Below are positions 1 to 14,100 of a stretch of DNA of 64,000 nucleotides, piece after piece; the first letter of the stretch is position 1; every line of letters starts with the position of its first letter. A program made the position numbers and the translations under genes. The DNA is from Burhinus oedicnemus (Eukaryota > Chordata > Aves > Charadriiformes > Burhinidae): the NCBI GenBank assembly GCA_008921705.1, contig VFFE01009205.1, forward strand, positions 2,478,229-2,542,228, read 5' to 3'. Below the pieces are notes generated by a model that saw only the letters and a program-made list of their open reading frames with translations, made no database searches and had not been told where the DNA came from.

Positions 1-3000
1 ACTTATTTATTTCTTCATTATAGCAAATATCAAACTGCAAACAGCTTGCTAAGCACTGAGTGCTGCCAGAATTTCATTGTTGAATACACCATTTTTTCCT
101 CTTTTATGCACGTTTATATAATCTATTTGGTTCCCGTGGAGCTGATCTGGAGAAATCAGTCTATTTCCTTTCATTGTGATGCCAGAATGAAACAATGTTA
201 GTGGAAATGCGCTGGTTATTTGGAAAGAAGTCTATATCTGTCTGTATTCATTAGTCTGTCCTAACTTGTATTGGCCCCTTGCATGTTGCACTGTAACTTT
301 TATTGTTGCTTTTGTGTTTAAGTCTCCTTGATCGATAGCATGTTAGATTGTAGCTTTCTGCTTGTTGAGATGGAGAGACAGACTGAGTACAGAAAACCAA
401 CACACAGCATTTGTGCATGTATACTCCTTAGGAGAAATCATCGTTCATCCTTATCTATAGCACTGCATATTGCTTAACTTTATATAGACAGAGATGGAAT
501 TCTAGGGATCCTCAGTTAAGTTTTGGATGAAAACTGATGGCTGTGCCATTGGAGCCAATTGCCGAAGTAAGGACAGCATTAGGACTTAAACTGTCTCAAA
601 ATGTAGATATCTAACCAAACAAAGCAGGACCTGGTGGTTGAAATCAACGTGAAATATGCTGCAAACTAGTTTATTTAAATACTACTTATATCTACATTTG
701 TGGTCATATTGAGCACTCTACTAGTGGGATTAGCAACTTGCTATCTGCTTTCCAGGCAGCCATGGAGGATTTGTTTGAAAAAAGAAGAATATGACAGAGC
801 AAGTCATGTATTGCTTTGTACAGGGCTGAAATACTGTGTTTTCTGTTACTTTATTTGCATACTTATGCAAAATATAAACCTTGGTGTTTTAACATTGCTC
901 ATTTCCACCTCAATTAAGACTGTCTTCCTGAGAATGAATAATGGTTTAGGAAGAGCTCTCCTTCATCTGCAGTGGACTTCATGGCTAAAGCAAGGAACAG
1001 ATGTCTTTCAAATCACAGCTGAATCAAAAATTTGTTTTACAGTGTAAGAACTCTGAAAGACATAAATTCAATTCTCTGTCTTGCTGATACTGCCAGGCTG
1101 TCCCAGATTGCTCAAGACATAAAATAAATAAAAGGCATTTGGAGGGTTATGAAGCTATATTATTGCATCGTAGGAACCTCTTAATTGTGTGCAAGACAAG
1201 GCTTGGGTGCAGGTTCTTTTGATGTGCTAAATACCTTTTGCCTTTGTCCTTATACATCTTTCCAAATTCTGCTGCTTTTCTTCTTTTCTCCCCAACTATC
1301 TGGTTTTTTGCGCTGGCTGTGTATTGCATGTGCTTGGAGCAGATTTGGGCATTCCTGTGAGGGTGATTGTTTCACTTCTGTGAACTTATTTCTGTTCTAT
1401 TAGTATCCTGGTTTTGCTGAGCAAAGCAGCACAGCAGGTCCAGCAGCTGCCAGTGGTAGAGAACATGCCAGACCAAAACAAGAGCAGCTGTTTCTCTTTT
1501 TCCTAGGTTTGACATGAGTTCAGCATCAATTTTTTTTATGTCTTTCCTGATGTTTTTCCTTCTTAACCAAGAAAATATTTAAGAGATAATAAGTAACTGA
1601 GACTTGGAAGTGACACCTGTCAGTGGACAATTGGGTTTTCTCTGACCAGTAGAGAGGATGACGCCAATTATATTGAGTTAGGCAAAGTTCCCTACTGAAG
1701 TACTCCGTGAAACGTTTTGTTCAGCTGATTTAATACTGTACTTATACTAAACTAAGGAGACAACTAGATTCAAACTAACATGGGCAAAGCATGCATCTTC
1801 CCCTTTTCACTTTGGAGGTTGTGAAATCTGATGTTTCTGCATGTCAACAACTGCAAGTGCATGAGTTCCTCTCTGATTTAGGCCATTGTAATATATACGC
1901 TCAAAGTAAAGACGAAAGTTATCTCAATCTTTCCTTTTTTTCTGACTTTCAGCATTAGGCTTTGCTTTGCTATGTTTAAAGAGAGACTGATGACTTTTCT
2001 ATTCACTGGAGTGTTCTAATTGGATTAAATGAGCTCCATAATTATTTTAAGTGTCTGGTTTTACTACTTAGTGTCCTAAGATGCCTGTCATAAAAGCTGC
2101 TGTAAAAATATATACTGACTTTCAACAAATACTGACTTTCCTGTGCTATCTAATCAACCACTTAAGTGTCTCCTAATATTGGGCAGGGAACACATCTGTT
2201 GATGTAGAGGCTTAATGTGTAGATAGTCTTAATGTCTGAAGTCAACGAGAGCCTTTCAGACTTTGAGCACTAGATGAGGACCCCAAGAATTTGGGGGTGA
2301 GGGGTGCCATGCAGAATGGAATTGAGAAAAGGAGATTTATGTTGCTCCCTTTAAGTTAATGCAAAATCTAGTCTTGTCTTTCATTTTTGGATGAATATGG
2401 GATAGTACTGCTGAGCAGTTGCTGCTTTACATTCCACTGTCTGCCTGTGCAGAAGTACATGAAGCAACATGGCAGAGATAGCAAGACAGGGCAAGGCTTG
2501 GCTGGTCCCTAAGAGGATGGGCCTATTTCTTGTCTTGAACGGGTCTGTTCGGTCTCTGTGACTGTGTGCTAAGTGGGGATGAATTTAATTCTGTATCTCT
2601 GGAATAAGCAAGGCTTGTTCTCTGGGTGCAGAAGAGGGCTTTGTGCGTGAGCCTTTTTGACTCCATCCTTGCAGCAGTTTTGAATGCTTTTTAAATTGCC
2701 ATCTGTTTTTTGTTTGTTTATTTTAAACCTCTCACTTTTTTTCCCCCACATTCCCTTCTGGGTAAGTGTGCCTAAATGGAGAGTTTGTGTGGTGCAGTCT
2801 CCTCTCTTCATGTCTGATACCTAATTGCCATGAGTGAAAAACAAAGGCAATGTGTAAGAGTGAGGAATTCTACAGAAATATCACAGAGCTGCTGCTAAGT
2901 ACAAGCCAGTAAAGCCTTGGTGTCTGAAATTACTCTTTCAAAAACTGACTCTGGTGTACTCTCCACAGAGGTAGCTGCTACTGTCTAGCAAATACACCAC

Positions 3001-4298
3001 AGTCAGGTGCATTTCTTATGTCCAGTGTACTACAGGCTTGTTCAGTGGGTTTTTAAATTTTTTTTCTATTGCACTCCTCTAATAATACTGGCATTGCTAA
3101 TTAGCTGTATTATTACAGTATATCTCCCTTGTGGATATTTATTTTTAAGCTTGAATCACCTCTAACCCACTACTAGCTAAGTGAGAATGAGTCCCTTTTG
3201 TATTGAATAGGGATGCTCACAAATGAAGAGTTGGTGTCATTTCTTTATGGAATATTTTTATATTGTACACTTCCAACTTTCATCCAACTTTCCTATGTGA
3301 ACAAGCCATTAGCAAAATCTATCATATTCCAGTTACATTTCTGAAGTGACATCCATAGGCTATAGCCATAATCCAACTGAAAATACATATTGCTTAGTGA
3401 AAGAATAGTATATGTATTTTACAATTAAATTTCAGCATTTCATTGTCATTTGCCTGTCTTTCAGCTTCATGTTAACACAGCAGATAATCTGGAGCTGAAA
3501 GACAAGATAAAGCTTTGCTCAACTGAGGTTTCCCAGAGGTGATGTGACTCGGAGATTATGTTGAGACAGTATGTCACATTTTGCTTGGTGAAAGTATTCT
3601 GCGTTACACAGGGATGTTTGCCTACAGGGATATGGGTTACGCTAAATTACTATTGCTGTTCTTGAACAGAAACCATCCATTCCATCTCCCTGAGTCTTGC
3701 ACTTTAGCACTAAAATACTTAATGTTGAATTTCTTAATATCTGTGAGAATTCATAGATGATGGATCATTCCAGTGGCACTGGAAAAAGTACAATATTGAT
3801 ATTTTACTGCCTCACTAGCTATGTCCTTCTTGCAATTTCAAACATACCTTGACAAGTTTATATTCTGTACTTGCATCAGTCCCATTAAGGTTTCAGTGTA
3901 ACTGGTGAAGTTGCACATGGGCATTTGGTTTTAGTTCAGTGTTTAAAAAAAAAAAAAAAAAATTCAAAAGCTTTCTAAGAAAAACACTTTTTTCCTCTAT
4001 CATAACAGATTTCTTAAACCAGTCCTAGGGTTATGTGGCTGTTCACTTATACTTTAAAATTAAATCTAAACAAAATTTTTGGTAGTTCATGTTGTTTAGA
4101 TATGTAATTAAGGAATCTGCTGTCAGTACAAGACAATAGAATAAAGCAAACTTGCATCGTAAACAGAGGCCACTGCTACAAGTAGACATACTGTATATGA
4201 TGAAGATAATGCATAGACCGTTAACGAAAAATATAAGCAATAAATAAATATATTTAACATTAGGATTTTGGAAAAAATCCACCACTAGTCAATGAAGT
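1..4298. other. Non-coding stretch, no gene recognised
   Basis: This is AT-rich sequence with frequent stops in all frames. The longest open frame (700-1047, 115 codons) has no motif I recognise and contains ordinary non-coding composition. A short direct repeat of atactgactttc occurs around 2113 and 2131, and there is an A18 run at 3945-3962. I see no splice-bounded exon that I can assign to a gene, and no structured RNA. Confidence 0.6.
3945..3962. repeat. A18 homopolymer
   Basis: Eighteen consecutive A bases. Nothing upstream resembles a retroposed transcript, so I treat it as a simple repeat and not as a retroposon tail. Confidence 0.9.
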
Positions 4299-4337
4299 TA
4301 AAAAACAAAACCAACCAAACAAAAAAACCCAAACATC
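4299..4337. repeat. A/C-only low-complexity tract next to the gap
   Basis: This tract consists almost entirely of A and C (runs of A separated by CC and CCC) and runs directly into the N block. It is the complementary type of the G/T-rich tracts seen elsewhere in the window. Confidence 0.75.
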
Positions 4338-4357
4338 NNNNNNNNNNNNNNNNNNNN
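4338..4357. other. Assembly gap (20 N)
   Basis: Exactly 20 N characters, bounded by an A/C-rich tract on the left and a T21 run (4359-4379) on the right. A fixed length of 20 suggests a placeholder and not a measured gap. The missing sequence is probably low-complexity. Confidence 0.97.
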
Positions 4358-4358
4358 A

Positions 4359-4379
4359 TTTTTTTTTTTTTTTTTTTTT
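4359..4379. repeat. T21 homopolymer at gap edge
   Basis: Twenty-one T bases directly after the gap (one A intervenes). The true tract may be longer because the gap interrupts it. Confidence 0.85.
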
Positions 4380-7300
4380 CATTTCCTGATCACGTCATGC
4401 CTCCAGGTTGTCAATAATCCCTTGCAATGATGTATAAAAATGTATACAGTATACTTTCTTTAACCAGATACCTGGTTTTCTTATATTATAATTACAGGAG
4501 ACTCTACTGGGAATTAATCTATTTCATACTTTTCTGATTTTTAGGATTTTCTAAATGGTGCTTTAAATCTAAGATGCTACCAAAAAATCCTGTTTGCTTA
4601 CTTTTTTTTTTTTTTTGCAATTATATGGAAATAGCAGAACTTCATTTAAAATATATTTTAATCCTCTTTGTGATTGTTTTCCTCTTGCAATTGTACATAC
4701 AGACATTATACTGATGAAATGGCAAATAGTTATCAGCTTTAAAAGATACATCAAAAATACTCATTGTTTTCTCATATCTGATTTCACTGTGGGCCTACTG
4801 GATATACAAGTATTACTTCCTATGAACTTTTTCCTAGTTTGGCTGACCAATGAACAGTTAATCTTTTTCGGAAGTGTTACCTGTATGTCATTACTTTCAG
4901 TTTATAGACGCTTGATCTGATCAGCTCAGATACAATCCAATATCAATGTGTATGAGACTACATGGAAGTACAGTTTACCATAAATCTAGTAAACTTATTC
5001 CTCCCATTTTTTTGAACACTTATCATGATTTATTTTTGTTTCCTGGTTCATTCCAATTTCATATGGATCTTGAAATATGTTTAGCTATTCACTTTCTCTG
5101 TTACTTAGAGGATTCTTGTTGAAGATGCTTATAAAATAAACGTGGTATAATATCCGTTAATGTAAATGGAAACACTCTTGCTCCATTTGTTAATTGCAGT
5201 AGGACCTGGTGGATCAACATGACAAATCTGATTCTGCAGGTAGGCACTATGTTATGGAGGTCAGTGGGATGTTCAGAGCATACAGCATCATTTAACAATA
5301 TGGGTGGGGTGGTGGTGTAGAGTAACATACTCTAGTTCCCTTTCTATACATCAGAGAAAGTGAGACTGTCTCCAAGAAAAACAATGGTCTTGATTGTACT
5401 TTGTTTTATTAAATGGCTTACAGATCCAGTCCTTCTCTCTGCCCCTCATGGTGCTTTCTTGAGAATGCAATGCCAATAAAAGTACCTCCTTTAGATTTGC
5501 TTTCATATCTCCTTATAGAAATAGCCTCCTATATGATTCCCTGGTCACAGGAGGACGTGGGAATTCTCTGCTCCATAGACAATGGTAGCCAAAGGAAATG
5601 AGCAGATACACATGCAGAGTATTCCAGTCTGGCAATTTAGTTTCGTACCTATTATTCTTCCTTAAAATGTGGGTTCACGCTTCCCACCCTATCTGCTCCT
5701 TAGAACCATCTCAGTTTGGAAAGGCCAGATTCAGGTTCATAAAGTACATTTTTAAGTTGCCATATCTTAAAATCATTTAGTTGTCTATTTCAGCAAAGCA
5801 CTGCATTTCCATTGAATTTGATTTGTGAGATCATTTTTTCCTGGCTGTTGCTAGGACAACAAAAGCAGGTTTTGTACTCCAGTACACTGAAGCTAGTACA
5901 CACTGTATGCATTAGTTTTCTGAAACACTGCTGAAATAATCAATATCAAATGTATTGAATATGATAGATTTTTAAATTACATTTACAGTGGAAAACAATT
6001 TTATTTTCAATGTACTTTAGGATCTGGATGGCTCAGTATTGTTTTTTATTTCAACTGTCGTGTTCTGGTATCTGGCTTGGCCATTGTATTGGTATTCCCT
6101 CTGGAAATCCAGCTTTTCTATATAAGAGGAGTCATACCAAATGGAAATGACTAATGACTGAGGAGAACGGTTACTATTTTACTGAATTTAGAAGTCCAAA
6201 AGATTGTGAAGACTTCCTGCTGTAGCTATTTAAACCTTCTCTGAGATGTGCTTTGAATGAAATTATTCTAGTGCTGCAAAAATGGCTGCAAGTGAATCTG
6301 CAAAGGACCGAGAGCTTCAGGTGACATGCCTGGCAAACACAGTTTTTGCTGATGTCACTTGGAGTTTGAGATCACTCAGCTGCATGGGAGGGCATTAGAG
6401 TTTCATTTGAGAGCTTGAACTGCTTCAGATACAGTAAATAATTAAGAAAGCTCTTTAAAACATACTGCCAGTATCTATACCCAAGTGCTTTAAAATCTGA
6501 TTAAATTCAGGTGCTGCTCATGGTAGGCAGCCTAGCAGTAATACTGGTTTTGCCGGATTATTGTATCATAACCATAATGTCACCATGGTTGAGTTAACAA
6601 CTAGACTGAGTGGCAGGTGGTAGTTTTATGTCCCTTAATTGTATCTTCTAGGATTTAAAGGGAATTGACAGTTACATACTACAGAATGTTAGTCCATGTT
6701 AAAATAAAATAACTCTATACACCATTTTTACTCTTTCGGATGGTAAAGACACGTGCAACGTTTGCAGAGTTTGGACATAGAATCCTACTGTACTATAGGC
6801 AAACCTGTTATGCTACTGCTCTCATACCTGAATACAACATATCACTGGCTCAGATGCAGAGAAAATTTTAAACATGTTCTTAAAACAGTAACATATACCT
6901 AGCACTGAAATGAATGTGCACAAAACACAAAGTCAAGTATCTCCTCGTTGCTAGTTGCCCAACCAGCTCATAAGCCCTTCAAGAGAGTTTCCAGCCCAAA
7001 AGTTTTCTAGCTGAATGGCAGACCATTATCTACACACCTTTGAAAAGATACGGGGTTAGATGAATCAAAAATATGTTAAAATCTTTTATTGTAGCCATCA
7101 AATTCCACACGCTTCCTGACATCAATACATGATATAGTACATTGCTCATGTATTAGATGAGCAGTTAATAAAAATACGTTAATTTTTGACTTGTGTATTA
7201 TTTGATAGTATCACAATGTACAATTGTAGATGTCACAACATATTTATTTAATGGTGTTTGATAGGAAGTATAGTTTTTATAGAAAGACCATTCATATTGA

Positions 7301-7432
7301 AACAAGGACTGTAATTTCTATCTCAGTGTGGGTGTCTTAATTAGACAGCTATTGCTGTTGAGGAGTGCCTGGGGAAGGTTCATTCTTGGTAGCTGATACT
7401 CAAAGAGTTCACCTAGGGAAGAATTTCCACTG

Positions 7433-7636
7433 ATTTATTTTTTTTTTTTTAATTTGTTGTTGTTGTTGGGTAGTTTTTTGTGTTCGGTTTTATTTATTTA
7501 TTTTTTTATTTTATTTTATTTTCCCCTTTAGCCTTGTTTACATGATTGGGTCAATTGCCCTTTAGGTGTATGTTGTTTGGTGGGGTTTTTGTTTGCTTTT
7601 TTGTTTATTTGCGGTAGGTTTTTGGGTTCTGTTTTA
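7433..7636. repeat. T- and G/T-rich simple sequence cluster
   Basis: Two adjacent low-complexity blocks. The first (7433-7524) has a T run, a (TTG)n patch and TTTA/TTTTA repeats. The second (about 7570-7636) is almost purely G and T with GGTGGGG and TTTTTGGG clusters. The strand bias (G/T on plus, A/C on minus) is strong. Confidence 0.75.
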
Positions 7637-9709
7637 AATTCATGAAGTAGGTAACTGAGAAGTTTTATGATTTGGATTTTCTCAGTCAGGTGCTGAGAGG
7701 TGCTGATTACCCTAAACTTTCAGTGGGAATTGTCTTAGTGCATATCAGGATCAAGCCATGAAATTATTATGCAAAATAGTTTAATTGAAAGTGTTGTCTT
7801 GGCTTCTCAAAGGAACCTAAATGCTATTAAAATTCAGGGAAATGTGGGCATCTAGCTTCTTTTCACTCTGTTGAAAATCTCAGCCAATATTCTCTAAATA
7901 AATTAGAATTTTACTTGTTTCTGACCAAAATAATAATTTTTCCATTTCTTGACAGTTATATAATAGTAATTTCTCTGCTTTTGTGTACTAGTGGGCCCAG
8001 GCCAATAATAGATTCCTTCATGCAGCTGTCTTGAATTGCATTTACTATGGTTTTGGCAGTAGCTTCAGCTCTTTGTAGAAACAGTGTAGAGAACCTATTT
8101 TAACTTTTTATTCTGATAATCTGCATTATTTTTGGAGAGAAGAGACACCGTTTTGTTTGCACATAGTTTGGCCTTCATTTTTCTTCCTAATTTTCCAGTA
8201 AGCCCGAAGCAGACAAGGAAACGTGATTTCATCCAATTGTTTTGCTGTTGTTGTATTGTCACCTACCAGAAGAGTGGCTGAGAACATTCTGTTCTGTTAT
8301 TTAATTAAAAAGACCAACAAACAAACAAAACCCCCTCTCAGTTTCATAGAAGCTCATAATGACTCATAAGAATCCTTGTGGAAAACAACCAGGTAGATTT
8401 TATGAAGATATCCAGTGGGATTTTATTTTTCTGGAGGCTTGGTCTGCAGTGTGTGTGTGTGAAATGTGTTTAAAATAGACTCATAGCTATATTTGCTTTG
8501 TCACTGATGAAACCTAGGTATTTTTTCATGATGGACATGCACAGGCTGAAATAAGGACTCTATGTATGAGTAAATGTAACTTTGTATTATAACACTGGTT
8601 AATTTAAATATAAATCTAAACATGAATTGTTCTGTCTCTTCCATTGAATGAAATTTCTTCCCCTACAATATTGCGATTTATTGTTATTTCAATCTTATTG
8701 AACCTTTTGAGCTATTCTCAAGTTTTGAAACCAGGGGGAATTTGTGAACCCTTTTTCTTTGCATAGTTATTACTTTGTTGTGTATTACTTGTACAGTCAG
8801 TTCATTTTTTCTCTGTTCTTGTTAAGGAAAGACGTGTAAGTATCATCTCTGTATAAAAACTGGATTGACATGAGGGAGAAGAAATTAGATTCTCCCATTG
8901 ATCTATTTTTCACTTATTCTCTCTGGTTTCCATTCTGCTTGCTCTCGAATGCATTTTACTTCCTGTTCCCTCATTTGAGTGCATTTCTTCTCATCTCTTT
9001 CGGCTCTTTAGAAATCTTTGAATTCAAGAACAGCTTCTTAATCTACAGTTTGAGTGGGTTTGAAATCACTCCTCTCTAGTGCCTTTATGGGAATTCAGGA
9101 ACACATCTGAACACCGCGTCAAATGCATAAGCAGCTTTGGCTGCTTCTAAATGCGGAAGCCACTGACAGTGGTTTCTGGTGGCAGCAAGTGAAACTAAGA
9201 CACAAACAATGGTCTAGCCACCTCATTTGTTTCATGCCTACAGTCCAAGTGGCTTGATGAAGTAAAATGTATTTTCAAATAGTTTGGGAGCTATGAGGTC
9301 AGGCATTAAAAAAAAATCTAGCATTGTCCTATGTTAATGTTATGTGCTGTTTTTATAGAGACCACAGAAAAGGTGGGTGTGGTGGTGTTTTATCCAGCAC
9401 TTTATTGGGTGCAAAAGATGAAGTCTTCAATTAGCATAAACCAGGATTGTTCTTCAGAGTTTTAACCAGTTGCAGGACAGGAACCAAAAATAACATGGTT
9501 ATTAATGTTCCTACTGTGGAGGAGGTGGTGTAAATCAGTATGACTCTGCAGCTGGTTCCAGGGAACCAATTTGCAGCGTTTTTATGGCAGCAGATCTAAA
9601 AATAAGAATATATTGGAAACAACCGTATCAAGCTAGATGACAATCTAACTATGGATATTGAGAAAGGGTGGCTTTCTAGCTACATCTAACATTTAGCTGT
9701 CCATATATG

Positions 9710-9772
9710 AGTTTTGGGTTTTGTGTGTGGTTGTTTTTTGTGGGTTTTGGTGTGGTTTTTTTCTTTTTTTTA
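9710..9772. repeat. G/T-only simple tract
   Basis: About 60 bases made almost only of G and T, with GGG and GG clusters separated by T runs. It is of the same kind as the tracts at 7.5, 25.1 and 53.0 kb. Confidence 0.75.
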
Positions 9773-11077
9773 ATCTTCCAAAGAGTTTTACCAGGTCTTT
9801 GAGGCTTAGGTAAGGAAAGGAACTAGAAGATGAAATCACCTTATTTCATAAGGTTTTGGTAATGTTGTCAATTTATGTTTGAATTGGGAATTGTCACAGC
9901 TAGTAAAGGGGGTTAGAAAAGGACTGCAGTGAGGCAAGTATGCCAAAGTTTTCAGTTCCCATCACTGTTTTTGTGGGCAGACTGTGAGTAGAGCTAGCTG
10001 TACTCACTTTCTTCTGCCAGATAACTGGGCAAGTCAGAACATTTGCAACCAGGTGACTTTATTTCTAACTGTGCTACTGCCTTTCTGTGGGGTCTTTATC
10101 AATCGATTTCCTGTTTCATTTTAACCACCTGTGAAATAGAACTGAAATGCTGCTTTCTTTCAGTGGTCAAGAACTCTGACATTTACTGGTGAAAATTGTT
10201 TGTGATATGTAACTGTTACTAAACACAGTATCTACATGAATTCTTGAACTCGGTTCCATCATCATAGCTCCTGAGTTGATATGGGCTCTTTATCCCCAGG
10301 GCATCTGCTAATTAGCTCATTTTGGGTCAGCAATTTACACACAAAAACTTTGGTCCTAAGATCACAATCAGTCTGCTACTCACAATAGCGTGAAAACAAG
10401 TGTGCAAGAGCTTGTGAAGAGGTAAGCAGTCACAACATCATAAAGATTATATCTGGGACAGAAAGGCTTAGAGAAAGAAAGAAAACCTTGATAATCCAGT
10501 ATACTAGAGGGCTTAGTGTCCTTTTGTATAGATCTATGGCTTTAGAGACCTGGATTATAAATCAGCTGAAATATAATTAAAGGTATGTCCTTAGTAACTG
10601 TACACTGTAAAATATTTACAGTAGCCCTTGGGACAACTGTAGCTATACTTTGATTCTTACAGTCAAAACATCTCTTCTTGCTCTGCATTATGGAGCATAA
10701 AAAGATTTGTGACAATGGCTGGTGTTATCTGGGCATTTCTTAAGAAATCATTTGAGCTGGTCCTCCATTGATAGAGTCAAATCTGGCATGAAATTAAATC
10801 CAATTCAAGAACTTCATGAATAGCAAGAGAAGGTCTAGCCACTAAAGTCCTTGCAATTACTTGTGGTCTTTACAGGATGGGTGTCCTGAAAACCAAAGTG
10901 ACAAATCTGTCTGTGTTTGAGTGGTCATCTATGCCTCAGTAAGCAGACTTTAAAGACAGGTTCTAAAAGCCAGAGGCACTCAGATATACTCCATTAGAAA
11001 AACATTCTATTTCCCTTCATGGTCTGAAGATTTAGAATCTTAGGGGCTTTTGCTCCCCAGTCAATAGTGGGTTTTGA

Positions 11078-11123
11078 TAAAGGGGAGGGAGAAGAAAAAA
11101 AGGAAGGGGTTGGGGGGAAGGGA
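11078..11123 (+). repeat. Polypurine G/A tract
   Basis: A run of purines interrupted only by one TT. It contains G4, G3, G4, G6 and G3 blocks; the last three are closely spaced. It could adopt triplex (H-DNA) or, less certainly, G-quadruplex structure, because one loop would be about 16 bases long. Confidence 0.7.
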
Positions 11124-14100
11124 CTTGGATTCATAGTACAAAGACTCTGTATGTAATATATTTAACTGTCAAGTACCTTTTCTTGTGAGTAATGTGCAAG
11201 CTTTCAAATAAGAGAACTGAAGTTGTAAAGAATTCTCATGGTGAGAGTGTTGTAAGAGATGCATCCACAACAGGTGGTATTGGCAGGACCTCCAAAGTAC
11301 GTTTTCTTTAAATTTGTGTGAGTACTGGATTACATCCATTTAATTTGTATGCTGCTTTTTATTGTGTTTCCTGGATTTCTGAAACATGAGAACAGAAGAA
11401 CAAGTTCCAAGACCTGAACAAAATGTAAAATTTCTTTGGACAGATGGTAGGGTCCCACAGAAGTCTGGGGATCACCAGCTGAAATATGGTAGCCATTGCA
11501 AATAGACGCAAGGCAAATGGAGTGAGAAACCCGATGCTGTGTTGTCAAAAAATCCCCAAGATGCATCAGTTAGTGTAGTGGCCAAATTCAATCCCTTTTT
11601 TCCTCCCTCTTCTGTTTATTCCTAAAATGCAGAACGTAACACTACCAAAGTCCTCTGACCTTTCATTGGCACTGTGAGATTGGAATTTAGCAGATAAAAT
11701 AACAGGTAACAAACAAACTTCATCCTACTATGCACGTTTTCTCTAAAAGCTGGGCTGGGCACGTTGGAAACTTTGCTGTATAGAGGGTTTATTCCTTAAT
11801 GTCCTGTATAACCACAACTCTTTCTGGGCCTCTGTGCGTATGTAATTGTAAGACTGAAGGCTGCTGCTTAGGGCTACCCTCTTTGGTAATGCAGGAATAT
11901 AAATGCTTCTAATACTTGAGATAATTGCATTGCTCCAAATGTCAGTATCTCAAAAAGAGCTTTGTACTCTGTATGTGGACACTTGTTGGTGAACTCTGAC
12001 TTTTGATCTTGCATTCTGCACTGCGAATAATGCAGATAAAATAGTCTCCAGGTATTTTGCCTGGCTGTTGCTCAGATTCAGTCTATGGAACCGTGTTTCA
12101 GTCTTGATGCAAACTGCATTATAAACACTCTTTGCTTCTGCTGACAGCAGAGCAACCACTCTGGGATAAACACTGGCATTAGCCCAAAATGCCTCTAAAG
12201 AATTGCAAGTATTTCATCAAAAGATTTATCTTTTGGTTTCTGTGGTTGTTTAAGGCTGTGCAATGACCCATAGGCAGAAGCTATGTGATGGATAGTCCAT
12301 CAGTATTTCATATCGCCCCAGCAGCCACCCTCTAGAAAGAGAGACTGGAATTAAAAGGTTAATATTGGTTAAGAGCTGACATTTTTGTGTTCTCAAGGTT
12401 CCAGTTCCTGAGGGAGAAGAAAAAAAATTTAATTTACAGGATATATTTTAGAGTTGTGACTTGGAAAGCATATTTTGTTTACTTTGCTTTCTGAAAAATT
12501 ACAGTCTAGGAGAGAGCTGGTGTTACTCTAAGCCAAACAACTTCCACTGAGGTCAGGGAACTATTTTAGTTTTTCAGCTGAGAGTCCGTCCCTTACATTC
12601 TCACCAAATTAATGACTAGATTAGATGGGCTGGCAAATAATTGCAAGGGAGATGGAAACACAGTTTACATTTGCATTTTGGTCAATGTCTGTGTTAATGT
12701 GTTAAGCTGTTGCGGTTGGCCCCACAGCTAAACCTGTGTACAATCTTATATAAACACTAAATGAAACTGCCTGAGAAACTGAAATCAGAAAGTGGTCCAT
12801 AACCAGGCAATAGTTTCACTTCCACGAAGTTCTCATGAAGAACTCAGCCCTCACACTTCCCAACCAGATAAACAGGGTCCTTCTGCAACACAGAACAACA
12901 AATTCCCATCCAGCCTAATTCTATTGAAATCAACGGAATACTGCCAGCAGAGTAATTTGCTCTATTTTAAAATTGTATCTTGTATTCCAGACCCCTTTTT
13001 CATTTGATGTAGTAGAAAGGGCAAAATAATTCCTTCAGCTTATTTAAGCATGAGTTTGCTGTTGCTTCTGCTTGTTAATTCCCTGGTAGTTTTTGTTCAC
13101 CCTAATACAATTCATTTTTTCACTCCATTGATACGTAATATATATTAACAACTGCATTTTAAAATATGGAAATGCATCTTGATCATACTTGTAAATCAAA
13201 ACCTATAAAAGATGATATCGTTATAGCTTTATCAAGATTAGAATCACACCCTGTGTGTGTCAGTAATGTTTCATTAGTGACCAGAGGATTGTCAAGTAGT
13301 ATTTTTTAGTGTTAACTGGTGTGACTTAGCAGGGTTACATTTTTCAGAATTCTTGTCATGGACTTTGGATACAATGATACCCCATATGAATATGCTTCAT
13401 TATTATGTTAGTGCTTAAGACTGCTGGATATTGTTTATAATTCCCAGATATAGATGTTAAGGTTTCAGTATTGGCAAATTTATTGCAGTATTACACTGAT
13501 ATTTTTTTCATTATATATAAAACATAAAAAATTAATCATGCTTAACTAATTAAATATCAGTGTTGCAAACAGAGAATTACGGGATTATGTTATTTTGAAA
13601 TCTAAATAATGATAAAGTGTACTTATTTTTATGAAAATACACCTAAAGGATAAAAGAAAAGGATGAAAAATACTTAGTATAGATGTTGCAAAATAATTTG
13701 ATTTAACAATGATGGACTGGGTTCTGCAATCCTTTTTCAAAATTCCTTTTTTCTTAGTCCTTAAGTAACCCCACTGATTTCAATAAAGATCACTTGGTAG
13801 TTGAGTATGATAGTGTAAAAAAGGGTATCAGAATCTTTCTCAGTGGGAAGTGGTAACTACTCTTGGAAGAAATAATACTGCATTTCATGAAAGTCACTAC
13901 ATATTATTCTTTATTTCTTCCTATTCATACACTCTTACTCCCCAATAGAAAGGTCACTCTCATTTTGATTTGATTCCAGGGAGGTTGAGAAGATTGGCAG
14001 TCATGTTTTGTGGCCAGGAAACACACAACATTTCTAGGGTGACTCTCAATTGTATCAAAACAAAAAACACAGTCACGTCTATCACACAAGCTGCAGGTGG

